Source of the DNA: Alphaproteobacteria bacterium UBA4588
GTDB taxonomy: Bacteria > Pseudomonadota > Alphaproteobacteria > Puniceispirillales > Puniceispirillaceae
Assembly (NCBI GenBank): GCA_002387605.1
Contig: DGJU01000054.1
Span: 1 to 16,200, forward strand
DNA length: 16,200 nucleotides
Reading direction: 5' to 3'
Translations under genes and position numbers: made by a program
Shown: positions 1 to 7,672 of the stretch, piece after piece
Layout of the letters: every line of letters begins with the position of its first letter
Numbering within the stretch: the stretch's first letter is position 1
Notes under the pieces: generated by a model
The model's input: only the letters and a program-made list of their open reading frames with translations
Databases searched by the model: none
What the model was told of the DNA's origin: nothing

Positions 1-252
1 GGTACAGGCCATCCCTCATTCGTGATGTCAGCCTCTTTCACCAATCAGGTGCTCGCCCAGATTGAGCTATGGACGCGTGGCGATCAGTATGAAACATCTG
101 TTTATACATTGCCGCGTCATCTAGATGAGAAAGTTGCTGCCCTTCACCTAGCCAAGGTAGGGGCCACCTTATCAACCCTTCGTCCCGATCAGGCGAGCTA
201 TATTGGTGTTGAAGAGCAAGGTCCGTTCAAGTCAGAACAATACCGTTATTAA
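1..252 (+). CDS. ahcY: Adenosylhomocysteinase (S-adenosyl-L-homocysteine hydrolase), C-terminal part
   Basis: The last 83 residues of the enzyme that splits S-adenosylhomocysteine into adenosine and homocysteine in the cytosolic methyl cycle, using bound NAD. The reading frame is open from base 1 (GTGHPSFVMSASFTNQ...), so the 5' end lies outside the window; internal GTG/ATG codons near 22 are not the start. The GHPSFVMS..FTNQ stretch and the terminal FKSEQYRY are family signatures; in known structures the tail Lys and Tyr reach into the NAD site of the neighbouring subunit, and both are present here. The stop TAA (250-252) shares its last base with the tsaE ATG, so translational coupling is likely. 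Identity is secure; nothing can be said of the missing N-terminal part. Confidence 0.97.
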   Translation, partial: GTGHPSFVMSASFTNQVLAQIELWTRGDQYETSVYTLPRHLDEKVAALHLAKVGATLSTLRPDQASYIGVEEQGPFKSEQYRY

Positions 253-731
253 TGAGCGCGCCTCTTAGCGTTAATCTGTCCAGTCTTTCAGCGACAGAAG
301 CGCTTGGCAGGGCCTTGGCACAATTATGTGTGCCAGGGCGCCAGCTCTGCCTAGAAGGACCGCTTGGGGCTGGCAAGTCAACGCTTGCCCGCACCATAAT
401 AGAACAGGTTTGTGGTCCGCAATCTGATATTCCTAGTCCGACATTTACCCTTGTGCAGCCTTATGATGCCCTTGCAGGCCATGAAGTATGGCATATGGAC
501 CTGTATCGTCTTACTACAGCGCAAGACGCTCTTGCGCTTGGTATTGAAGACGCATTCTATAATGCAGCTTGTCTTATCGAATGGCCGGATAGAATAGCTG
601 TTTTACTGCCCGCCACCGCTGTTACAATTTCTCTTTCGATAATAGGAAGTAATAGTCGGCGTGCAGAGATTCTTGCCCTTGAGCAAGATCAGGCTATCAT
701 TGCTGATGCGCTTGGCTCGCATCCCGTATAA
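252..731 (+). CDS. tsaE: tRNA threonylcarbamoyladenosine biosynthesis ATPase TsaE
   Basis: A 159-residue P-loop protein, the ATPase partner of TsaB/TsaD in making the t6A base at position 37 of ANN-decoding tRNAs. Visible motifs are Walker A GPLGAGKST (residues 36-44), SPTFTLVQPY (62-71), HMDLYRL (81-87) and LIEWPDR (108-114), all typical of TsaE; the length is normal for the family. The ATG at 252 overlaps the ahcY stop (TAATG) and no good Shine-Dalgarno sequence precedes it, so it is probably translated by coupling to ahcY. In many alphaproteobacteria a sugar kinase (amgK) and a nucleotidyltransferase (murU) follow tsaE; here addB comes after only 47 bp. The identification is secure. Confidence 0.95.
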   Translation: MSAPLSVNLSSLSATEALGRALAQLCVPGRQLCLEGPLGAGKSTLARTIIEQVCGPQSDIPSPTFTLVQPYDALAGHEVWHMDLYRLTTAQDALALGIEDAFYNAACLIEWPDRIAVLLPATAVTISLSIIGSNSRRAEILALEQDQAIIADALGSHPV

Positions 732-761
732 CGCCTTTCATCTGTCCTGAAACAGGCAAAT

Positions 762-776
762 AGGGTATACTACCCT
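762..776. repeat. Perfect 6-bp inverted repeat with a -10-like core just before addB
   Basis: AGGGTA (762-767) and TACCCT (771-776) are exact reverse complements around a 3-base centre, ending two bases before the addB ATG. The centre contains TATACT (766-771), one base from the sigma70 -10 consensus. No good -35 hexamer lies at the right distance (742-747 matches three of six). It may be a promoter/operator giving a leaderless addB mRNA, or chance. Confidence 0.35.
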
Positions 777-778
777 CT

Positions 779-3700
779 ATGTCACCTTTGCGTCCTCTTT
801 CTTCCTCTGCGCCGCCAGATGCCAGCCTAACGGGTCTGTATAGCATCCAAGCTGGCAGGCCCTTTGCATCTGACCTGGCATCTGGTCTTATCCAGATGAT
901 GCCAGACAAGAAGCTCTTTGCCTCAGCTCATATTCTTGTGCCCTCTCACCGTGCTGTTCAGGCGTTATCGGCTGCCTTTCTTGAGGTAGCAGACGGCCAG
1001 CCTCTGATGCTTCCGGCGATAACAGCGCTCGGCGACGTTGATGAATTTCTGCCCGATATTCTTGGCGCACAGGGTTATGACCTTCCGCCTGCCATGGATA
1101 GGGTGGAGCGGCATCTTATTCTGGCGCACCTCATTCAGGGGATGATGATTGGTGGGCGCGCTATCTCGCCGCCACAGGCTCTTAGCCTGTCTATTAGCTT
1201 ATGTGCGCTGCTTGATCAGGTAAGCCAGTCAGGCGGGTCGCCGGACGGGCTAGCAGATATTATGCCGGATGATTTTGCGGATCACTGGGGAGATATCAGA
1301 AAGTTTCTGGATATTATCTTTGAGCAGTGGCCGGATATTGCTGCACAGAAACATGTTATGGATTCAGGACAGCGCTCTGCCTTACTGCTATCAGCTCAGT
1401 GCGATGACTGGCAGCAAAATCCGCCCGCTCATCCTGTTATCATTGCAGGCTCAACAGGTAGTCTTTCATCAACGCGGGCACTGATGAAAACGGTTATGGG
1501 ATTACCGCAAGGCTTCATCGTTTTGCCCGGCCTTCCCGAAATACTGTTTGGCCCGGATGACTATACCGCCATAAGGGCTGATATTGGCCATCCATTCCAT
1601 CAGCTCCTTGAAACCCTGGCAGCACTTGATGTGATGCAGGATGATGTAAAAGGCTGGGTGTTTCCGCCCGATAGCCAGATGAGCCAAACTGAAAGCCATC
1701 TTGCACAAAGGCGGGCCTTATTCATGGAGGTGTTCCGCCCAGCAGAACAATCCTATCTGTGGCGCCGGCTTGCTGAAACGCATCGGCATATTACCCGTGA
1801 TGCTCTTGCATCCATGCGCCGGATAGATGCTGTTGATATGTATCAAGAGGCAGATATTATTGCGTGCCTGATGCGCAAAACACTTGAGCATCCGACCAAA
1901 ACAGCAACCCTTGTCACAGCTGACAGAACGCTTGCGCGGCATGTGCGGGCGGCTCTGATGCGCTGGCAGATTCAGATTGATGATAGTGCTGGTGTACCGC
2001 AGAACGAGACGAGCGTAGGGCATTATCTCCAGCTGGTTGCTGAATGGGCACAAACAGGAGGCAGTGCAAAAGCCCTTCTGGCGCTTGCAAAGCACCCGCT
2101 TGCGTCCGGTGGAATGCAGACAGCTGATTTCAGAAAGCATGTCCGGGCAATTGAACGCCATGTATTGCGTGGGTATCTTCCCGATAGCTCGGCAGCAGGC
2201 ATTGCTGAAAAACTAGTAGCCTTTCCAGAATTGCTGGCATTCTATCAGACACATATCCTTCTGCCCCTTGCGCCCATTACAGACGCTTTTGCTCATCCGG
2301 TGCCGGATATGGCACGGCTCGCAGATGCACATGGCACAGCCGCCGAAAACTTTGCTCAGACAGATATTGGCAATGCTGCGATCCTCACCCTTTGGGGTAG
2401 CCCGTCCGGCAAGGAAGCAGCGGCTCTGCTTGAACGGCTTGCTCATTATGGCCAGATTATCAGTCTTACGGCCTCTGATTATCCTGCAGCGTTTCTGGCG
2501 CTTACCAAACAGATTACCGTGCGGTCAGCCTATAGCACCCATAGCAGGCTTACTATTTTAGGGACGGTTGAGGCCCGAATGCAGAGCGCTGATCTGGTTA
2601 TTCTAGGGGGGCTTAATGAAGGCGTATGGCCGCCTCATACAGCACATGACCCTTGGACAAATACGGCCATGCGCAGCGCCCTTGGGCTTCCGGATAGGCG
2701 CTGGCGAACAGGGTTATCGGCGCATGATTTTTTTATGAATGTCTGTGCGCCTGAAATTATTATAACCCGTGCCCTTCGGGTTGATGATGTGCCAACAACG
2801 CCAAGTAGGTGGCTGGAGCGTCTGGGCGTTGTGCTGACGGCTATTGGCCATAAAGGGGCTCTTGCTATCGGCCTACCAGACGATATTGCCGCGATTTTAG
2901 CAGCGCCTCGCAGAATTATGCCCCGCCCTTGTGCGATGCCGCAACCACGCCCCGCATTATCCTTGCGCCCGCGAAAGTTTTCAGCCACTGATTTTGATAA
3001 ATGGATAACAGACCCATATCAGATTTATGCACAGAAAATTCTGAAGTTACGCCGGCTCGATCCAGTAGATAGGCGCCCCGATGCTGCTTTGAAGGGGATG
3101 TTGTTTCATGATGCTCTGGCGCAATTTTCGGCCCGTTATGATACAGGCCCGCTTCCCGATGATGCTTTTCAGCACCTGATGGCATGTGCACGCTCCGTCT
3201 TTAAGCCCTATCTGCATCACCCGCAAATATCAGAATTCTGGCTTACACGGTTTGAGGCGGTTGCGCGCTGGTTTTGTGAAACCGAGGATGAGCGGCGGGC
3301 AGATATGAGATTTTGCCTCATTGAAAAACGGGGCCGTGTCATTCTTAATGCATCCGGAGGGCCGTTCGAACTTAGCGCAATTGCCGACAGGCTTGATTTT
3401 CATCAGGATGGTAGCTGGACCATTATTGATTATAAAACAGGCGAACCGCCATCGGCCAAACAGGTTAAGGCTGGCCGTGCCACACAGCTTCTCATCGAAG
3501 CCGTCATTGCAACAGGCGGCGGCTATGATAACACGGCACCTGAAGACATTCAGACCACGGGCAATCTGTCTATTCGCGGGCTGACCTATTGGAAATTAAA
3601 AGGTAGGCAAGATGCGCCAGCCACGCTGTCATCTGTCCTGCCAGCGGATTTCGATGGCGTTAAGGACATAGAGCAGGCGCTGATAGAGCTTGTCAGTGCG

Positions 3701-3823
3701 TTTGATGATGAGGCGCGCGCCTATGATAGCGAGCCAGACTCAGAAAATCGTCCTCGTTTCTCGGATTACAGGCATCTTGCGCGGGTGCGTGAATGGCGAC
3801 CAGAGGAGGGGCCAGGTGACTGA
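779..3823 (+). CDS. addB: Double-strand break repair protein AddB, alphaproteobacterial type
   Basis: A 1014-residue subunit of the AddAB helicase-nuclease, which resects double-strand breaks for RecA loading and is the counterpart of RecBCD. The C-terminal third carries a PD-(D/E)XK nuclease domain: His777 in LFHDAL, Asp870 in ADRLD and Asp884-x-Lys886 in IDYKTG. The tail with YRHLARVREW is typical of alphaproteobacterial AddB. The N-terminus has no Walker A motif, and I see no cysteines flanking the nuclease, so the iron-sulphur staple known from Bacillus AddB appears absent; this seems usual for the alphaproteobacterial type. The ATG at 779 puts the conserved GLYSIQAGRPF segment near the N-terminus, as expected, but has no Shine-Dalgarno sequence. 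It overlaps addA by 8 bp, so the two subunits are co-translated. Confidence 0.95.
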   Translation: MSPLRPLSSSAPPDASLTGLYSIQAGRPFASDLASGLIQMMPDKKLFASAHILVPSHRAVQALSAAFLEVADGQPLMLPAITALGDVDEFLPDILGAQGYDLPPAMDRVERHLILAHLIQGMMIGGRAISPPQALSLSISLCALLDQVSQSGGSPDGLADIMPDDFADHWGDIRKFLDIIFEQWPDIAAQKHVMDSGQRSALLLSAQCDDWQQNPPAHPVIIAGSTGSLSSTRALMKTVMGLPQGFIVLPGLPEILFGPDDYTAIRADIGHPFHQLLETLAALDVMQDDVKGWVFPPDSQMSQTESHLAQRRALFMEVFRPAEQSYLWRRLAETHRHITRDALASMRRIDAVDMYQEADIIACLMRKTLEHPTKTATLVTADRTLARHVRAALMRWQIQIDDSAGVPQNETSVGHYLQLVAEWAQTGGSAKALLALAKHPLASGGMQTADFRKHVRAIERHVLRGYLPDSSAAGIAEKLVAFPELLAFYQTHILLPLAPITDAFAHPVPDMARLADAHGTAAENFAQTDIGNAAILTLWGSPSGKEAAALLERLAHYGQIISLTASDYPAAFLALTKQITVRSAYSTHSRLTILGTVEARMQSADLVILGGLNEGVWPPHTAHDPWTNTAMRSALGLPDRRWRTGLSAHDFFMNVCAPEIIITRALRVDDVPTTPSRWLERLGVVLTAIGHKGALAIGLPDDIAAILAAPRRIMPRPCAMPQPRPALSLRPRKFSATDFDKWITDPYQIYAQKILKLRRLDPVDRRPDAALKGMLFHDALAQFSARYDTGPLPDDAFQHLMACARSVFKPYLHHPQISEFWLTRFEAVARWFCETEDERRADMRFCLIEKRGRVILNASGGPFELSAIADRLDFHQDGSWTIIDYKTGEPPSAKQVKAGRATQLLIEAVIATGGGYDNTAPEDIQTTGNLSIRGLTYWKLKGRQDAPATLSSVLPADFDGVKDIEQALIELVSAFDDEARAYDSEPDSENRPRFSDYRHLARVREWRPEEGPGD
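3803..3809 (+). promoter_or_regulatory. Ribosome binding site setting the GTG start of addA
   Basis: GAGGAGG lies six bases before GTG 3816, inside the 3' end of addB. It favours this GTG over the upstream in-frame starts (from 3690) and over ATG 3861. Confidence 0.8.
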
Positions 3824-6800
3824 CAATTCCGCTCATTCAGAAGGCAGTCGCCACGCAACTATGCTGCAGGCAGAAGCATCGCGCCCTGACCAGTCAGTGA
3901 TTGTGTCTGCGAATGCCGGCACCGGAAAGACTAAGGTTTTAACGCAGCGTGTATTGCGTCTTTTGCTATCTGGCGCGCATCCCGACACAATTTTATGTGT
4001 GACCTTTACCAAAGCGGCCGCCGCTGAAATGCGGCATCGGCTTTATGAAAGTCTGGCAGACTGGGCTATCTGGAGCGAAAGCAAATTGCTCGCTCATTTT
4101 GCTGAGATAGGCGAAGCTCGCCCCACGCAAGAACAGATAAAGATTGCCCGTAATCTGTTTGCCCATATTCTGGATCACGAAGATGGCCCCCGTATCGAGA
4201 CGGTACATTCTTTTTGTCAGTCCGTGTTAAGCCGGTTTCCGCTCGAAGCCGGTGTCCCGCCACATTTCCAGCTTGCCTCAGATATAGAGGCAGCAGGGCT
4301 ATGTCAGGATAGTTTCTACCGGGTTGTATCACGGCCTTCTCCGGCCCTTATAGAGGATGTTGCGCACCTGTCTGGCTGGGTTGATGATAGCAATCTGAGC
4401 GACTATGTGCGCCAGGTTGTCAGCAATCGTGACCTGGTTACCCCTTATGCAAATGACCCTCATGCTCTTGCGCGTTTTGATAATTATATGAAGGATGAGC
4501 TTGGCTTGTTTGACCCGGCGCGCCTTGAGATGCTCGCCGAAGAAACAGTGGCAGAATTACAGCGTCATAAGATTGGCGAAGTAGCAGAAATGCTGCTTCA
4601 TGGCGGGGCTATCGTCCAAAAACGTGGTCATAAAATTGCACAATGGTATGCACTGCAAGATAGTGTGAAACCGTCCCATCTTGCCGTGCTGGTCGAGGCA
4701 TTTTTTACCCAAAAAGGTGAACAGTATAAAACCTATTCCAGCAAGGCGCTTGATGAAATATACCCTGATTGTGCTGCGCGTCAGCAGCCGATTATCGATA
4801 TTCTGGAAGCTTATGTTCAGAACAAGGTAGGGGCTATGTGCCGCCGGCTCTCGCTCGCTCTCGCCCGTCTCTCAGCTGAAACATTTCGTCAGTTTCAGTC
4901 AGAAAAAGCGCTATATGGGCTGCTGGATTATGATGATTTAATTTATTTTACCGAAGCATTACTATCGCAAGATCAGATGATGGCGTGGGTGCGCTGGAAA
5001 CTTGATAACGGTATTAATCATCTGCTGGTAGATGAAGCGCAGGATACTAGCCCGACACAATGGACTTTGCTCCGTAAATTATCAGACCCGTTTTTTGAAA
5101 CATCTGATGATGATGAAAAGGCCCGCACTTTTTTTGCTGTTGGTGACTTCAAACAGTCAATTTACAGCTTTCAAGGGGCTGACCCTCTGGTATTTGAGAC
5201 GACAACATCTGCCATTTTTAACGCTGCAAAAGCGGGCCAGAAGCCGGTAGAAAAAATTCCTTTTACCCGTTCATTCCGGTCCAGTGCAGCTGTTCTGCAG
5301 TTTGTTGATAAGGTCATGGGTGATACCCGCATCAGTGGGGTGGGCGGGCATTATCAACAGCATGATATTGAAAAAGAGGCAATTCCCGGGCTTGTAGAAG
5401 TCTGGCCGATTACCGTAGGAGAGGGTAGGGATGAGGCGCCCTCTTTCTTCCCGCCAGCTCTTGCCGACCAGCACTCTGCTGAAACCAAGCATGCCGATAA
5501 AGTGGCGGCGCATATTGCTGGTCTTATTTCCGGTCATGATAGCCATTTGGGCCCTGTTGCTCCTGGGGATATTCTTATTCTGCTGCGAAAGCGCGATAGG
5601 TTTTCAGCCCTATTAAGAGCTGCCCTTCAGGCGGCTGGATTGCCGGTTGCTGGCGCTGATAGGCTCACCTTAAATAGTCAGATAGAAATTCAAGATCTGC
5701 TTGCTCTTGGTGATGTGTGCCTGCTGCCTGAAGATGATTTGCAGCTTGCGGCTCTGCTGAAATCACCTCTTCTGGGATGTGATGAGGAGGCGCTTCTGAG
5801 CCTTGCGGCATCACGGGGCAAGCAAAGCCTGTTTGAGGCATTAATGCGCCATGATGGGGCAGCTGATAGTTACGGCAGTGCGTGTGAGGCGCTGGCGAGA
5901 TGGCGGTCGATGGCAGATCAGATGCCTGTTTTTGAATTTTATAGCGCAGTGTTAACACAAGGTGGGCGTGCTGCGTTTCATAACAGGCTTGGCGCATCAG
6001 TAGATGATAGTTTGAATGCGTTTTTGCTGCGGGCGCGTGAACATGGCAAAACCGGTAGCTCTGGCTTAAGTCATTTCCTGTCAGAATTTCGCCAAGGCGG
6101 CGGAGATATCAAGCGTGATATGGATGCAAAAGCAGGAACGGATATCCGGATTATGACGATCCATGGGGCAAAGGGACTAGAAGCCCCCATTGTCTATTTA
6201 CCGGACATGCTGGCTTCACCAAAGCCAGCGGAGCGTATTGTAATGAGCAAACATGGCGTTTTTCTCTGTCCTGGAGCTGTGTTTCGCCCGGACTTTTTTG
6301 AACAGGCAAAATCCCTTACCAAAGATCAGCAGCATAAAGAGGAGGATAGGCTCCTTTATGTTGCTTTGACGCGGGCGCGCAATGCCTTGTTTATTTCAGG
6401 ATGGCAGCAATTGCGCCGCCGGAAAAACGAGGGAAGCTGGTATCAGCTTGCATCAGACATAATAGCAGACTTGTTGCAGACACAAGCAAGCGATGAGCAA
6501 GTAATGCGCTACCAGACAGGTCAGCGTGAAGATGTGGAGGCGCAAAAGATAGAAGCGCCGCTTCATTCAGGCGCTATACCCTCATGGTATACAACCCCGC
6601 CACAGGTTGAGACTACGCCACTCCGCCCGCTTACCCCGTCCGACTTAGGTGATAGTGATATCGTGATGCCGTTTTCAGCATCAAACCGGATACAAGCGCG
6701 CCTTACAGGCACATTTGCGCATCAGTTACTGGAAATATTACCGCGCCTTTCGCCCGAGCACTGGGATGCGGCAAGTGCGCGTCTGTCTGCCTCATATCAA

Positions 6801-7202
6801 ACAGGACGACAGCCTCTTAGCCCAGAAAATTGCCAAAAAACGATAGCTGATGTGAAGGCCCTTATTGCGGCGCCGCGCTGGCAGGCTTTGTTTGCAGCAG
6901 ACGCATTATGTGAAGCGCCGGTTGTGGGGACGGTGAGAGGCCTTTCAGTGTCAGCCCAAATAGATAGGATGCTGATTACAGATAGCCATATTATCATCGC
7001 TGATTTCAAAACAGGCCGCCCGCCGCATCATAATGAAGCAACCCCGACTGCTTATTGCCGGCAAATGGCCCTTTATGGAGCGCTTCTTGCGGAAATTTAT
7101 CCTGATAAAGAAATTTCCTGCTGGCTCATATGGACACAAGACTTATCAGAGCGGCAGGTAACAGCTAAACAGCGTGCTGACATCATTTTAACGCTTGGAT
7201 AA
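3816..7202 (+). CDS. addA: Double-strand break repair helicase AddA (UvrD/RecB-type helicase-nuclease)
   Basis: The 1128-residue motor and nuclease subunit of AddAB, a 3'-5' superfamily 1 helicase. Motifs in order: Walker A SANAGTGKT (31-39), TFTKAAAAEM, VHSFCQSVL, Walker B DEAQD (406-410), GDFKQSIYSFQG (443-454), TRSFRSS, TIHGAKGLE (781-789) and LLYVALTRARN (846-856). The C-terminal RecB-type nuclease shows His969, Asp1050 (AQIDRM), Asp1063 and Lys1065 (ADFKTG), so both helicase and nuclease sites look intact. The frame is open back to 3690, but the GTG at 3816 has a strong Shine-Dalgarno sequence six bases upstream and places the Walker motif at the usual distance from the N-terminus. The overlap with addB suggests coupled, roughly equal synthesis of both subunits. 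Confidence 0.96.
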   Translation: MTDNSAHSEGSRHATMLQAEASRPDQSVIVSANAGTGKTKVLTQRVLRLLLSGAHPDTILCVTFTKAAAAEMRHRLYESLADWAIWSESKLLAHFAEIGEARPTQEQIKIARNLFAHILDHEDGPRIETVHSFCQSVLSRFPLEAGVPPHFQLASDIEAAGLCQDSFYRVVSRPSPALIEDVAHLSGWVDDSNLSDYVRQVVSNRDLVTPYANDPHALARFDNYMKDELGLFDPARLEMLAEETVAELQRHKIGEVAEMLLHGGAIVQKRGHKIAQWYALQDSVKPSHLAVLVEAFFTQKGEQYKTYSSKALDEIYPDCAARQQPIIDILEAYVQNKVGAMCRRLSLALARLSAETFRQFQSEKALYGLLDYDDLIYFTEALLSQDQMMAWVRWKLDNGINHLLVDEAQDTSPTQWTLLRKLSDPFFETSDDDEKARTFFAVGDFKQSIYSFQGADPLVFETTTSAIFNAAKAGQKPVEKIPFTRSFRSSAAVLQFVDKVMGDTRISGVGGHYQQHDIEKEAIPGLVEVWPITVGEGRDEAPSFFPPALADQHSAETKHADKVAAHIAGLISGHDSHLGPVAPGDILILLRKRDRFSALLRAALQAAGLPVAGADRLTLNSQIEIQDLLALGDVCLLPEDDLQLAALLKSPLLGCDEEALLSLAASRGKQSLFEALMRHDGAADSYGSACEALARWRSMADQMPVFEFYSAVLTQGGRAAFHNRLGASVDDSLNAFLLRAREHGKTGSSGLSHFLSEFRQGGGDIKRDMDAKAGTDIRIMTIHGAKGLEAPIVYLPDMLASPKPAERIVMSKHGVFLCPGAVFRPDFFEQAKSLTKDQQHKEEDRLLYVALTRARNALFISGWQQLRRRKNEGSWYQLASDIIADLLQTQASDEQVMRYQTGQREDVEAQKIEAPLHSGAIPSWYTTPPQVETTPLRPLTPSDLGDSDIVMPFSASNRIQARLTGTFAHQLLEILPRLSPEHWDAASARLSASYQTGRQPLSPENCQKTIADVKALIAAPRWQALFAADALCEAPVVGTVRGLSVSAQIDRMLITDSHIIIADFKTGRPPHHNEATPTAYCRQMALYGALLAEIYPDKEISCWLIWTQDLSERQVTAKQRADIILTLG

Positions 7203-7240
7203 GAAACGGCATCTTGATTTGTGCGCCTCAGCCTCTTATT

Positions 7241-7270
7241 TTGAACATAGAGGGCGTGACGCTCTATAAT
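7241..7270 (+). promoter_or_regulatory. Sigma70-type promoter of trxA
   Basis: TTGAAC (7241-7246, four of six to the -35 consensus) and TATAAT (7265-7270, perfect -10) are 18 bp apart. Initiation would be near 7277, giving a leader of about 17 bases that includes the AGGAG at 7281-7285. An inverted repeat, ATAGAG (7247-7252) and CTCTAT (7262-7267), lies in the spacer and overlaps the -10, so a repressor could bind there. Predicted from sequence only. Confidence 0.7.
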
Positions 7271-7293
7271 TTTGGTTCTGAGGAGTAGTAACC

Positions 7294-7614
7294 ATGCCAA
7301 CAATGAAAACAACTGATGCTGATTTTGCTACCGACGTTCTTGCGTCTGACCTACCTGTGCTAGTTGATTTCTGGGCAGAATGGTGCGGTCCATGTAAAGC
7401 GATTGGTCCGGCACTTGAAGAAATCTCAGAGGCAATGGGTGACAAGGTCACAATTGCAAAACTGAATATTGATGAAAATCCATCAACACCGCAAACCTAT
7501 AATGTGCGTGGTATCCCAACCCTCCTGATCTTTAAAAATGGTGAAGTTGCGGCTGAAAAAATTGGCGCAATGCCAAAATCTGCTCTTGAGCAGTGGGTCA
7601 CTGAAAATATCTAA
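7294..7614 (+). CDS. trxA: Thioredoxin
   Basis: A 106-residue cytosolic thioredoxin, the general dithiol reductant for ribonucleotide reductase, PAPS/methionine sulphoxide reductases and other oxidised proteins. The redox centre is FWAEWCGPC (active site W30-C34, cysteines 31 and 34), with Asp25 before it and the conserved cis-proline Pro75 in RGIPT. The length is that of classical TrxA and there is no signal peptide. The ATG at 7294 has AGGAG eight bases upstream. It lies 91 bp after addA and has its own promoter in that gap, so it is probably expressed more strongly than the repair genes before it. Its stop codon sits in a short hairpin and lies 13 bp from the stop of the opposing folC. Confidence 0.97.
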   Translation: MPTMKTTDADFATDVLASDLPVLVDFWAEWCGPCKAIGPALEEISEAMGDKVTIAKLNIDENPSTPQTYNVRGIPTLLIFKNGEVAAEKIGAMPKSALEQWVTENI

Positions 7615-7627
7615 GCATATTGCTTAG
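7611..7627. terminator. Short hairpin over the trxA stop codon
   Basis: CTAAGCA (7611-7617) and TGCTTAG (7621-7627) form a perfect 7-bp stem with a 3-base loop spanning the trxA stop codon and the gap to folC. Read from folC on the - strand it is followed by ATATTTT, a weak U-run; read from trxA there is none. It probably contributes to termination between the convergent genes, but is AT-rich and weak. Confidence 0.4.
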
Positions 7628-7672
7628 CTAGTCAGGAAATGTCTCGTTTTCGCGCAAGACATTTCCTGCTAG
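7628..7672. terminator. Long hairpin inside the 3' end of folC, possible bidirectional terminator
   Basis: CAGGAAATGTCT (7633-7644) and AGACATTTCCTG (7657-7668) are exact reverse complements (12 bp). The stem extends by CTAG/CTAG (7628-7631 with 7669-7672) past one unpaired T at 7632; the loop is 12 bases. It covers the last 15 codons of folC including the stop, and abuts the 7611-7627 hairpin. No U-run follows on the + strand, so factor-assisted termination or mRNA end protection is as likely as classical intrinsic termination. Confidence 0.5.

Noticed and set aside
1718..2161. 147-residue open frame on the - strand inside addB
   Set aside because: It lies wholly opposite a clearly conserved gene, has a cysteine-rich, unfamiliar product and no recognisable motif; a shadow of addB codon use.
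3690..3815. 42-residue N-terminal extension of addA
   Set aside because: It overlaps addB coding sequence, matches no AddA N-terminus, and the GTG at 3816 has a strong ribosome binding site.
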